From Pseudomonadota bacterium (GTDB lineage Bacteria; Myxococcota_A; UBA796; UBA9615): a stretch of DNA of 47,664 nt. The notes under the pieces were generated by a model that saw nothing but the letters and a program-made list of their open reading frames with translations, searched no databases and was not told the DNA's origin. Shown piece by piece: positions 8,612 to 16,510 of this stretch; positions within the stretch are counted from its first letter, which is position 1; every line of letters starts with the position of its first letter. Where the stretch lies: contig JAAESI010000261.1 in assembly GCA_024229515.1 (NCBI GenBank), forward strand, positions 1 through 47,664, written 5' to 3'. Position numbers and translations under genes: made by a program.

Positions 8612-10072
8612 GTGTGCGGACCCCCCCTCGAAATCGAACTCGCCGTCACCCGGGATCGCGAGTACCTCGTCCGGACCGTGTTTCGCGGCCCTGAGGCCGT
8701 CTCCATCGGCACCAACCCGCGTGCCGCGGTGGCCCTTCCCGACGACCAGCTTCCCGAGTTCTTCGAGCTCGTCCACATCGGCGACGGAGAGGCGAGGCTC
8801 GCCTTCGAGTCGGACATGACGGTCGAGTGGATGGTGGACGGGACGAAGCGCCCGACCGCCGAGCTGATCTCCGACGGCCTCGCGAAGGAAGGCCCCGACG
8901 GCTACGAGATGCCGCTCCTCGCAGGCAGCAAGGGGCTCGTGCACTTCGGACGGCTCCGGGTGCTTCTCAAGATCCAGCCGCAGCGAGACGTGACGATCTG
9001 GAGCGCCGCTCATGACGGCGGACCCGCCTGCGGGGGCTGCGGCGCTCCCCTGAAGTGGGCGTTGGCCGCGGCTGGAGCCCTCTCTCCCTGCCAGCGGTGC
9101 GGCGATCTCAACCGCGTCGACAGCTCGGTGGCGGCCCTGGAAGGCGGAGCCACCCGAGCGGTGGCGGCGTTCGGGGGCAGCGAGCCCGCGCCGTCCCCTC
9201 CTCAGCCGCCCGTGCCGGTGCGGACCTCGGCCCCCGAGCCGCCCACCGTCAGCGACGCGGACATGCCTGCGGCGACCGACGAGCAGCCGAAGTACGGCGT
9301 GCCCGACAGCCCCGTCGGCCCCAGCGGCGACCTGCCCACCTACGACGGAATCGAAGGCCCCAAGGGGGCTTCCCTGCCCACGTTCGACGGCATCCAGGTG
9401 GGCATGCAGGCCGAGCCTCCCAGCGCGTCGGCCTTGCTCGCGGCGGAGCGCGCGCGTTCGGCCCCCGATCTGGGCCCCGTCGCGGGCGCGAACCTGCCCA
9501 CCTTCGACGCGATCTCGGCGTTCAAGGGCGAGACGGACCTCTCGACCCGGGCGGCCATTTCCGTGATGAAGGGGGCCGAGGACGGCGAGCCGCCGGTCTT
9601 CGAGGCCGGCGATCCCCATCAGGCGGCCGAGTCCCCCGCACGCCTCGGCCCCGGTTCGCCGCCCCCGGAGGAGGCGACCGATCAGGACGCGGCGCCGCCG
9701 GTGGCCGAGGCAGCGCCCGAGCCCGCGGCCGAGGCAGCGCCCGAGTCGGCGGACGAGTCCCTCACGACCCCGCACAAGTACCCGCCACCGGAGCGGGAGA
9801 CGTCGAAGATCGTGAAGCCGACGCCCCTGAATCAGCCGGAGCCCGAGCCGGCCATCCCGGGGCCCGCGCTCGAGTCCGCGCCGATGTTGGCGACGGACGC
9901 GATCGGGGTCCCCGACGATGACTTCTTCACGGCCAGCCGGGACGGCGGTGGGGGCCGCAAGACGGAGACCTACCTGCTGGGCTGGCTCATGATCCTCATG
10001 GGCCTGATGGCCGGGCTCGCGGGCATGGGCCTGCTCGTGGTCGCCGGCCTCCGCTACAAGGGCATCCTCTAG
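8612..10072 (+). CDS. FHA-like / zinc-ribbon / tail-anchored scaffold protein
   Basis: 486 residues from GTG at 8612; a TAG stop lies only four codons upstream, so no earlier start is possible. Residues about 5-125 form a beta-rich, FHA-like fold (AVSIGTNPRAAVAL, ending HFGRLRVLLKI). A four-Cys zinc ribbon follows: C140-GG-C143 and C160-QR-C163. Residues about 185-450 are Pro/Ala/Glu-rich and disordered, with three copies of an LPT[FY]D[GA]I motif at 241-247, 255-261 and 295-301. One TM helix occupies about 454-480, leaving only a short tail. This is a cytoplasmic scaffold anchored by its C-terminus. FHA plus zinc ribbon plus disordered linker recalls myxobacterial gliding/regulatory scaffolds, but no specific orthologue is claimed. 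Confidence 0.75.
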   Translation: MCGPPLEIELAVTRDREYLVRTVFRGPEAVSIGTNPRAAVALPDDQLPEFFELVHIGDGEARLAFESDMTVEWMVDGTKRPTAELISDGLAKEGPDGYEMPLLAGSKGLVHFGRLRVLLKIQPQRDVTIWSAAHDGGPACGGCGAPLKWALAAAGALSPCQRCGDLNRVDSSVAALEGGATRAVAAFGGSEPAPSPPQPPVPVRTSAPEPPTVSDADMPAATDEQPKYGVPDSPVGPSGDLPTYDGIEGPKGASLPTFDGIQVGMQAEPPSASALLAAERARSAPDLGPVAGANLPTFDAISAFKGETDLSTRAAISVMKGAEDGEPPVFEAGDPHQAAESPARLGPGSPPPEEATDQDAAPPVAEAAPEPAAEAAPESADESLTTPHKYPPPERETSKIVKPTPLNQPEPEPAIPGPALESAPMLATDAIGVPDDDFFTASRDGGGGRKTETYLLGWLMILMGLMAGLAGMGLLVVAGLRYKGIL

Positions 10073-10075
10073 CCT

Positions 10076-11677
10076 CTAGTTGCAGTCCAACCGGGCCTGG
10101 AACGGTCCGGTCTCCTCGTAGAAGCCGTCCACCACTAGGTAGTAGGTGCGTCCGGGCACGGCATCGAACTCGACACTGTTGAACCCGTGGGCGACGCACT
10201 GCGCGGCGCTGCACTGTCCCTCGCCGCCGTCGAGCACGAAGAGGTCGTGGTTCAGCTCCGTCGGGGTTGCGTCCACCAGCGAGAACTCGGCCGTGGCGGA
10301 GGTCGCGACCCACTCGTAGACGAGCTCCGCGGAGTCGTAGTTGCCGACGTTGCAGGGGTAGGCGTCCATCGCCGGGACGGCCTCGATGCCGGACGTGTCC
10401 CCGCTGATGGCGTCGCCGCAGGAGATGCTCGCGACCGGCTCGCAGACGCCGTACTCGTCGTCATCCAGGCAGCCCACGGGGGGAGCGTCGTGCTCGATGG
10501 TGCCGGTCTTGCTGTCGGCCTCGATGTCGAGCGCGGGGAAGTCGTGGTTCACGTTTCGGCCGAGCACGCGCAGCCGCATGGTCGTCTGCCCGGTGATGCC
10601 GCCGGAGTTGTTCCACGTGACGGCTTCGCAGTCGCTGTCGCTGCTGGCGGTGTTGCCGATCTCGAACCTGCTGTCGCCGCCGGGCTCGCCGTCGACGTAC
10701 ACTTGCCCCTCGGTGATGAGGTACACGCGGCCGTTCCAGGTCGAGTCGCCGTCCGGCTGCAGCTCGGTGACGGTGCCGGTGAAGTTCGGGTTCCAGTGCG
10801 GGTTCCAGGTCGACGGCATGTAGTAGGTGCCGCCCATCTCGATGACGCCGTTGCCGGTGAAGCGGCTGGTGACGTCGACGGGGCCGTCGGAGTTGTGCAC
10901 GAAGCCGATGCTCACCTTCGAATCAAGACGCCCGCGCACGCGCACGGGGCCGACCTTGAGGGTGAACGGCTTGCTGAACGACTCGATCTCGACGACCTGG
11001 GCGCGATCGGTGGGACCGTCGCTGTGGAAGTGGGTCTCCATGTCGACGCTGACGGGGATGCGGTTGCGCGACGTCACCGACTTGAGCCGGAGGAAGCCGA
11101 AGCTCCCGCGGGCGTTGATCTGGGGATCCATGTCGAGGCTGCCCGTGTTGACGGTGACCGTGGAGCGGCCCCCTTCGACCTCGACGTCGTCGAGCACGCG
11201 GCCGGAGAAGTCGATGACCCGCCGCTCCTCGTCGAAGACCACGTCCTCACCGAACTCGACGTCGGTGACCGCTTCGGCCAGCGACGCGAACTCGGTCGTC
11301 AGGTAGGCGCTGGTGCCCTGGACGTCGACCGATTCGATGCGCCGCAGGTACCCGCCGTCGACGAGGCCCCAGACGATCTTGCCGGGCTCCAACTCCTCGG
11401 GGCCGGCCTCGCAGGAGTAGTGGAAGGCGAGTTCGCGGCGGTCCTCCGTCAGGACCTGGGCGGACTCGAAGCAGGGGTGCTCCTCGGGCGAAGCCGCGAG
11501 GGTGTCGGGGTTCAGCGGCCCCGCGGGGTGATCGTCATCGCCGGTTCCGGCCGCCGGATCGTCGGCCCCCCGGAGCTGCCCGTCGGGGCCGATCACGCCT
11601 TGCGGGGAACACGCCGCGAACAGCAGCGCTGAGGTGAACAAGGAACTGCGAACGATGTGCGACGCGTGCGACGTCAT
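10076..11677 (-). CDS. Lipoprotein with C-terminal PPC-like domain
   Basis: 533 residues with ATG at 11677 and a strong upstream AGGAGG. The signal sequence ends in lipobox LFAAC (Cys23), so the protein is lipid-anchored. A short GDDDHPAGP-type acidic linker follows. The middle (about 60-400) is beta-rich with no recognised domain. The last 90 or so residues (AELVYEWVATSATAEFSL to YYLVVDGFYEETGPFQARL) have the pattern of a bacterial pre-peptidase C-terminal (PPC) beta-sandwich, common in secreted proteins. Several Cys in the C-terminal half (CLDDDEYGVCEPVASISC) could form disulfides. The stop lies only three bases from the stop of the convergent scaffold gene. Confidence 0.75.
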   Translation of the reverse strand: MTSHASHIVRSSLFTSALLFAACSPQGVIGPDGQLRGADDPAAGTGDDDHPAGPLNPDTLAASPEEHPCFESAQVLTEDRRELAFHYSCEAGPEELEPGKIVWGLVDGGYLRRIESVDVQGTSAYLTTEFASLAEAVTDVEFGEDVVFDEERRVIDFSGRVLDDVEVEGGRSTVTVNTGSLDMDPQINARGSFGFLRLKSVTSRNRIPVSVDMETHFHSDGPTDRAQVVEIESFSKPFTLKVGPVRVRGRLDSKVSIGFVHNSDGPVDVTSRFTGNGVIEMGGTYYMPSTWNPHWNPNFTGTVTELQPDGDSTWNGRVYLITEGQVYVDGEPGGDSRFEIGNTASSDSDCEAVTWNNSGGITGQTTMRLRVLGRNVNHDFPALDIEADSKTGTIEHDAPPVGCLDDDEYGVCEPVASISCGDAISGDTSGIEAVPAMDAYPCNVGNYDSAELVYEWVATSATAEFSLVDATPTELNHDLFVLDGGEGQCSAAQCVAHGFNSVEFDAVPGRTYYLVVDGFYEETGPFQARLDCN

Positions 11678-11787
11678 GGACGGCCTCCTAGCCTCGCCCG
11701 TACCCTGCGTTCACGCTACGGGGCCCTCGCGAACCGCCGTCTTGAGGTCCTGTGGAGCTTGTGTGGAGGCGCTCGGGAATGGGAATG

Positions 11788-11833
11788 CGGCAGGGTCCGA
11801 CCCCAACCGGCATGCGGGGGGTCAGACCCTGCC
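11788..11833. repeat. REP-like long inverted repeat
   Basis: Two 16-base arms (GGCAGGGTCCGACCCC at 11788-11803 and GGGGTCAGACCCTGCC at 11818-11833) pair with one mismatch around a 14-base loop. Each arm also contains its own small palindrome, GGGTCnGACCC. The element sits alone in the 159-base gap between two minus-strand genes and ends three bases from the TAA stop of the gene at 11837-13051. The GGGTCnGACCC core resembles dispersed REP elements mobilised by RAYT-type transposases. It could also end transcription of the upstream minus-strand gene. No transposase is present in the window. Confidence 0.65.
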
Positions 11834-11836
11834 CAA

Positions 11837-13051
11837 TTACCTTTCCGCGGCGGCGATGATCGTGATGCCGACCTCGGCGCTGCCCCCGACGCCGTCCAGG
11901 TCGGTGACCTGCATGCGGAGTGTGTGCTCGCCGATGCTGAGGCCGGTGTAGATGACCTCGCTGTAGCCGTCGCCATCGGTGGGGGCGGTGCCGAGATCGC
12001 CGTCCGTCTCGCTGGACCAGTCCACCGTCAGCCCCTGGCTTCCGTCCTCCGCGTCCGTGGCCGTGCCGGCCAGGAGGATGGGGTCGTCGTCCTCGAAGAT
12101 GGCACCGTTGAGCGGGGCAGAGATGGTCACCTCGGGGCGGTTGGAGACGCTGACGAAGACCGCGTCCCAGCACCGCCCCAGCGCCGGGTCCTCGACCTCG
12201 AAGGTGACCACGTGGTCGCCCGCGCTCATGCCGCCGAGCAGCTCCTGCACGTCGCCGTCGGCGTTCGGGGGCTCGTTGCCGAGCATGCCATCCAGGTCCG
12301 AGGTCCACGACACCTCGACGTCGATCTGCCCGTCGCCGTCGTTGTCCTGGCCGTCGCAGACCTCGGGGGTGCCGCCGACGCAGACCTGCAGGCCGTCGAT
12401 GCCGCCGCTGCCGTAGATGTCCACGAGCATCCAGGAGACCCCGCAGACCTCGTAGGTCAGGGTGTCCACGGAGTTGTTTCCCAGCGCCGCGGGAGAGGCG
12501 TGCAGCAGGGTGTCGCCCGACGGGCCGTAGTGAAGGATGTCGGAGGCGCCTTCGTTGGCGTCGATGTCGACGAGGGTGACGCCGAAGACGCAGGTGGGGG
12601 CGTCGAAGTTGAACTCGAACCAGGCGCCGCTGGCGTCCGAATCGGGCACGTCGATGAGGCCGTCACCGTTGGCGTCGACGAAGTTGTCCGCGCTGATGAG
12701 GAGGTTGCCGAGGGCGTTGGCGTTCTCGCCGGGGGAGCCGGCTTCGCCGCCCTGGCCGATGCCGGGACCGCCGAAGGAAGCGTTGGGGGTGCCGAGGTCG
12801 TAGTCGAGGCCGGGAGGGTTGCTGCTGTCGAAGGCGATGCCCATGCCTGCCGACGTCATGTCCATCGAGTTCCAGGTGGTGAGATCGATCCCCCAGCCGT
12901 CGTAGCCGAGCCACAGATCCTGGCCCGCGGCGATGGCGTTGCCGCTGCTGTCGGTGTCGAAGTCCAGCACCATGGGGCACTGCGGCGGCGCGCTGGCCTG
13001 CGCGAGGGCAGGAATCAGAAGCGCTGCGAGCGTGGTTGCGATGAGTCTCAT
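11837..13051 (-). CDS. Secreted protein with Ig-like domains and one MopE-type metal-binding motif
   Basis: 404 residues; ATG at 13051 with GGGAG upstream. Signal peptide about 1-19 (ALAQASA). Residues about 24-190 form a beta-rich domain opening with VLDFDTDSSGNAI, the type seen in many exported adhesin-like proteins. Next comes EVCDGQDNDGDGQIDVE, one Asp-rich putative metal-binding motif of the MopE kind used in tens of copies by the proteins at 21649-32860. The C-terminal half holds two Ig-like/cadherin-like repeats (GDVQELLGGMSAGDHVVTFEVED and GYSEVIYTGLSIGEHTLRM, near-parallel sequences). No C-terminal anchor is visible, so it is probably secreted or held by partners. Function unknown. 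Confidence 0.75.
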   Translation of the reverse strand: MRLIATTLAALLIPALAQASAPPQCPMVLDFDTDSSGNAIAAGQDLWLGYDGWGIDLTTWNSMDMTSAGMGIAFDSSNPPGLDYDLGTPNASFGGPGIGQGGEAGSPGENANALGNLLISADNFVDANGDGLIDVPDSDASGAWFEFNFDAPTCVFGVTLVDIDANEGASDILHYGPSGDTLLHASPAALGNNSVDTLTYEVCGVSWMLVDIYGSGGIDGLQVCVGGTPEVCDGQDNDGDGQIDVEVSWTSDLDGMLGNEPPNADGDVQELLGGMSAGDHVVTFEVEDPALGRCWDAVFVSVSNRPEVTISAPLNGAIFEDDDPILLAGTATDAEDGSQGLTVDWSSETDGDLGTAPTDGDGYSEVIYTGLSIGEHTLRMQVTDLDGVGGSAEVGITIIAAAER

Positions 13052-13085
13052 CCGGATCTCCCAGATGCACGCTACGCCGGGACAC

Positions 13086-13150
13086 GGGGCCCCTTAGAGG
13101 TCTACGCGCGTAGGCGCGGCCAACTTGGGGGATCCCCCAAGGGCATGCCC
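13086..13150. promoter_or_regulatory. Cluster of perfect palindromes in a divergent intergenic region
   Basis: Within 65 bases between the divergent genes starting at 13051 (minus) and 13176 (plus) lie four perfect palindromes: GGGGCCCC (13086-13093), CTACGCGCGTAG (13102-13113), CTTGGGGGATCCCCCAAG (13124-13141) and GGGCATGCCC (13141-13150). The 18-base one is long enough to be a dimeric operator. I see no good sigma70 hexamers, so promoter positions are unknown. A control region for both genes is the simplest reading. Confidence 0.5.
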
Positions 13151-13175
13151 GAGCGGCTCGTGTGTTTGACTGCTT

Positions 13176-14093
13176 GTGGTGACCGGTCTTCTCCAGCATT
13201 TGATTCGCGTGGTCGGTCAGGCTTGGATCTCGATGTGTGTCGGGGTGCTGGCCGCATCCGTGGTCGGACTCGTGGCGTTCCTCGTCGAGCCCCCTGGTTG
13301 GAGCGGCTGGCTGGTCGTGGCCTCCATGGCCGCGGCCGGCCTCTTCGTCGCCTTCCAGATGGCCCGGGGCCTGTTCGGGCCGGACATCGCCGCGATGAAG
13401 GCCGCCATGGCCCTGGGCGAGGCCGGGAAGCGGGCCACTCCGTTCGATCGGCGGGGGCGTGCTTCGCTGTCGGTGGCCTGCTCCGGTTTTCCCCCGGAGT
13501 TGCACGCCGGCCCCCGGTCCACCATCGGCAGCACGAAGACGGGGGATGCGGCGCTGGATCGTGCGGTCTGCTTCTCGGGGCCTGAGGACGTGATCCTGGC
13601 GGCCCTGGATCCCCGGACCCGGACTGAGCTTCGCGACCTCATGGAGCGGACCGAGTTTCGCCTGCGGGGCGGAACCATCCGCGGCGGGCTGCCCGCCCGA
13701 GCCTCCACCGACGTGGGCATGCGGACCGCAACACGTATGGAGGCACAGGCCTCCCGCTTCGCCGCCGCCGCGGCCGATCCCGTCGCGGGGCTCCTGGAGC
13801 GGGCCCGAACGGAGGAGAGTCCGGCGGTCCGCAATCGCGCAATCCAGGTGCTCCTGGCGCTCCACCTGCGGGACTCTGCCGCCCTCGCCTACGCCGATGA
13901 GATCTTCGCCAGCGACGACCTCGATGCGGTCCGCGTCGCGGCGCGGGCCCTCGGTCGCGACGACATCCTCGAGCGGCTGGACGAGATCATCCGTCAGCAC
14001 CGCGGGCAGCTGTCCGTGACTGAGACGCAGCCCGAAGAGGGACGGCTGGCGATGGCGGTGCCCGAGGGCGCGCTCTCGAAGGTCAACCGTTAG
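13176..14093 (+). CDS. Membrane protein of unknown function
   Basis: 305 residues from the first of two in-frame GTG codons (13176 and 13179); the exact start is uncertain. Two TM helices lie near residues 15-38 and 43-62. Everything after is predicted cytoplasmic: a hydrophilic middle with several Pro/Gly turns, then a helical region from about residue 190 with HEAT-like pattern (LLERARTEESPAVRNRAIQVLLAL, LDAVRVAARALGRDDILERLDEI). No catalytic motif recognised. Its stop lies three bases from the stop of the last gene of the convergent membrane operon. Possible adaptor or regulator; no specific function supported. Confidence 0.65.
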   Translation: MVTGLLQHLIRVVGQAWISMCVGVLAASVVGLVAFLVEPPGWSGWLVVASMAAAGLFVAFQMARGLFGPDIAAMKAAMALGEAGKRATPFDRRGRASLSVACSGFPPELHAGPRSTIGSTKTGDAALDRAVCFSGPEDVILAALDPRTRTELRDLMERTEFRLRGGTIRGGLPARASTDVGMRTATRMEAQASRFAAAAADPVAGLLERARTEESPAVRNRAIQVLLALHLRDSAALAYADEIFASDDLDAVRVAARALGRDDILERLDEIIRQHRGQLSVTETQPEEGRLAMAVPEGALSKVNR

Positions 14094-14096
14094 CGG

Positions 14097-15002
14097 CTAC
14101 TCCGGCGGCGGGGGCTCCGGGTCGCCACCACCACCGCGGGCCTTCCAGACCGCGAGGAAGCCGACCACGAAGACGAACGCCACCACGGTGGCCATCTGCG
14201 GGTTCCGCGCGGCGACCAACTCGGCCGACTTGTCGAGCCCGAGCATCTCCTGCGCACGCCCGATGGCGAGGCTGATCCGGCCCATGACCGTGTAGCCGAA
14301 GGACGCACCGAACGAGAGCATCAGGACGAGGATCCCGACCCGGCTCACGTTGGTCATCACCCGGTTGTGGGGGGCGCTGAAGTAGAAGTGCAGCAGGCAC
14401 GCGGTGAGGCCCACGACGAGCACGACTCCGGAGATGACCCCGGCGCCGTCGTTGGTCCAGCACCACAGTCCACCGTACCAGGTCGCGCCGTCTTCGCAGG
14501 TGCCGACGACCGTGGTGTCCACCCAGCCGGTGCCAAACTCGTAGACCCGCAGGGTGGTCTCCTTGCCGACCTCCAGGTTCTCCGCCCAGAGGCGCCGGAA
14601 GTCCGGCATCGACTGCTGCACCGACGTCATGAGGTGCGCGCGCAGCTCGCCCGTCAGCTTCACGCCGGCGTAGGCGGCGACCACGAACGCGATCGGGAGC
14701 CTCGCCAACCAGCCGTGTTTCTTGCTGTATTTCATGAACAGCAGGGCGGTGAGGATGAGGGGGACGATCAGGAAGGGCCGCTCGTAGGTCCACTCGTCAG
14801 CGAAGAAGAGCTTGTCCAGGAGGTTCGGCTTGAAGACGCCGAAGTAGACCTCGACGACCGCGTAGCCGATCGAGACGCCCAGGAAGATGTGCTCCCCGAG
14901 CTTGTAGATCGGGTTGTCCTCGTACAGGAACGACAGGATGAACAGCGTCAGGAAGATGCTGATCCAGGCGCCCAGCACGTCCATGGAACCGAAGTCAGGC
15001 AT
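14097..15002 (-). CDS. Multi-pass membrane protein, last gene of the ASKHA operon
   Basis: 301 residues, with six or seven predicted TM helices (roughly 10-27, 38-57, 77-93, 103-118, 190-210, 222-240, 268-287). Between helices four and five lies a soluble loop with paired Cys (TCEDGATWYGGLWCW). It ends in a short Pro/Glu tail. Its ATG directly follows the TAG of the preceding gene with no gap, so it belongs to the same transcript. No transporter signature is recognised. By position it is a membrane subunit of the predicted complex with the ASKHA ATPase and the DUF6754-like protein. Confidence 0.75.
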   Translation of the reverse strand: MPDFGSMDVLGAWISIFLTLFILSFLYEDNPIYKLGEHIFLGVSIGYAVVEVYFGVFKPNLLDKLFFADEWTYERPFLIVPLILTALLFMKYSKKHGWLARLPIAFVVAAYAGVKLTGELRAHLMTSVQQSMPDFRRLWAENLEVGKETTLRVYEFGTGWVDTTVVGTCEDGATWYGGLWCWTNDGAGVISGVVLVVGLTACLLHFYFSAPHNRVMTNVSRVGILVLMLSFGASFGYTVMGRISLAIGRAQEMLGLDKSAELVAARNPQMATVVAFVFVVGFLAVWKARGGGGDPEPPPPE

Positions 15003-15881
15003 CTACTCGACCCCCTTCGGACGCGTGGTGAAGAAGGCGACGTTGCCCAGGAAGATGAGCAGCACGATGAACACGTGCCCCAGGTTCAGCACGTTGACGC
15101 CCTCGATCCCGAGCAGCCGCTCGGGGTGCACCAAGTTCTCCCGGGGGTGTTCCAGGAAGACCAGCTTCTCGTACTGCGCCGAGCCCGGCATGCCGGAGCT
15201 GATGCCCGCCAACTGGTGGGCCTTGTAGTACGGGATGTAGTCGGGCCCGGAGACCGCGGTCGCCGCCCCCACCATCTTCAGTTCGTACTGCCCCTGCACC
15301 TGGAGCACGTACTCCTTGATGCCGGGGAAGCCCGCGCTGACGAGCACGATGAGGGGGAAGTCCTTGAGCTGCTTGAACCCCCGGGCCACCGGGAGGTCGC
15401 CGATCGGCGTGCCCTGGAAGTCCACGGGGTAGGTCTTGGGCAGGTTCTCGCCGATCGACTTGATGGCCAGCTCCTTGCCGTCCTTGAAGCCGAGGAAGCA
15501 GTAGTCGGTGCCGTACTCCTTGCCGTAGACCTCGGCGATCTCCTCCATGATCGGGAAGACCAGCGGCGGGGCCGCCGGCCACAGCGTGGCGCTGACGATC
15601 TTGACGTCCTTGGTGAACAGCTGGTGCAGGACCGCGCGGTAGTAGGGCTCCAGCTCCGGCCGGCTGCCGGGGTCGAAGTCGGCCGAGATGTAGACCGTCG
15701 CCCCCTCGGGCAGGTCCTCGACCGCCTGCCACGCGTCCTTGACCGAGCGATCGACCGAGAACTCCGACGTGAACGGGAACAGCATCGGGATGGCGATGGC
15801 GATCGCCATGCCGAGGAAGATCCACCGCCGGTCCATGTGCTGGAACCGAACCAGCCACTCGAATGCGCTCAGGAGAAGCAT
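15003..15881 (-). CDS. Membrane-anchored Rossmann-like protein of the ASKHA operon
   Basis: 292 residues. TM helices lie at about 20-37 and 265-283, enclosing a single soluble domain of about 220 residues. That domain has alternating strands and helices (GATVYISADFD, DVKIVSATLW, FPLIVLVSAGFPGIKEYV) and a conserved-looking LAGISSGMPGSAQYEKLV segment near its end. If both helices cross the membrane, the domain lies on one side, probably periplasmic. The start codon overlaps the previous stop by one base. The family is not known to me by function; no nucleotide-binding P-loop is present. Confidence 0.7.
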   Translation of the reverse strand: MLLLSAFEWLVRFQHMDRRWIFLGMAIAIAIPMLFPFTSEFSVDRSVKDAWQAVEDLPEGATVYISADFDPGSRPELEPYYRAVLHQLFTKDVKIVSATLWPAAPPLVFPIMEEIAEVYGKEYGTDYCFLGFKDGKELAIKSIGENLPKTYPVDFQGTPIGDLPVARGFKQLKDFPLIVLVSAGFPGIKEYVLQVQGQYELKMVGAATAVSGPDYIPYYKAHQLAGISSGMPGSAQYEKLVFLEHPRENLVHPERLLGIEGVNVLNLGHVFIVLLIFLGNVAFFTTRPKGVE

Positions 15882-16510
15882 CAGTCGCCTCCCAGGTGGC
15901 TGCGCTCAATGCCCAGGATGATGCGGAGGCCAGTGGCCACCGCGCCGAGGGCGGCGCCGATGAAGATGGCTCGTCGTGCGGCGGTGTTGGGCACCTCCAT
16001 GAGCCAGTTGACGATCTGCGGGAGCCGCTCGGAGATCTGCTCGCCGATGGGCACCCGACCGATCATCACGACGACCGCCGCGACCAGCAGCACCGTCGCT
16101 TCCATGTTGCGGGCGCGGAACGCTCGGAACGCCGCGGACGCGATGTAGAAGGCCAGGAGCGCGAACATCGTTGCGTTCAGCGGCACGAAGACGAAATCGA
16201 AGACCCACTTGTAGGCCTGACCGTTGCTGAGCCGGTCGCCCCCGCCCATGAAGCCGACCACCAGGGTGGCGACCAGCGCGACGAGCATCACCAGCTTGTA
16301 TCCCCACTCCGGTTCGCGGGCGAGCACCTTGGGGAGGTTGACCTGGATGAGGTTGATGAGCCCCAGGACGAACGCGGCCGCCGCGAGGATGACGCCCCAT
16401 TCGAGGATGTTCTCGGTCACGATCCGATACATCCAGTGGGGGATGAACGCCTCACCGAGCATGATCAGACCGACCACGAACGTGATGACGAGCGGGATGG
16501 TTGTGCGCAT
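15881..16510 (-). CDS. Small multi-pass membrane protein of the ASKHA operon
   Basis: 209 residues, almost entirely hydrophobic, with about six TM helices (near 4-22, 37-57, 72-90, 105-128, 136-152, 178-198). The short loops carry Arg/Lys-rich segments (AFRAFRARN) that suggest cytoplasmic faces. The ATG begins on the base next to the TAG of the upstream DUF6754-like gene, and the stop overlaps the next ATG by one base. No recognised domain. Probably a structural membrane subunit of the predicted complex. Confidence 0.7.
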   Translation of the reverse strand: MRTTIPLVITFVVGLIMLGEAFIPHWMYRIVTENILEWGVILAAAAFVLGLINLIQVNLPKVLAREPEWGYKLVMLVALVATLVVGFMGGGDRLSNGQAYKWVFDFVFVPLNATMFALLAFYIASAAFRAFRARNMEATVLLVAAVVVMIGRVPIGEQISERLPQIVNWLMEVPNTAARRAIFIGAALGAVATGLRIILGIERSHLGGD

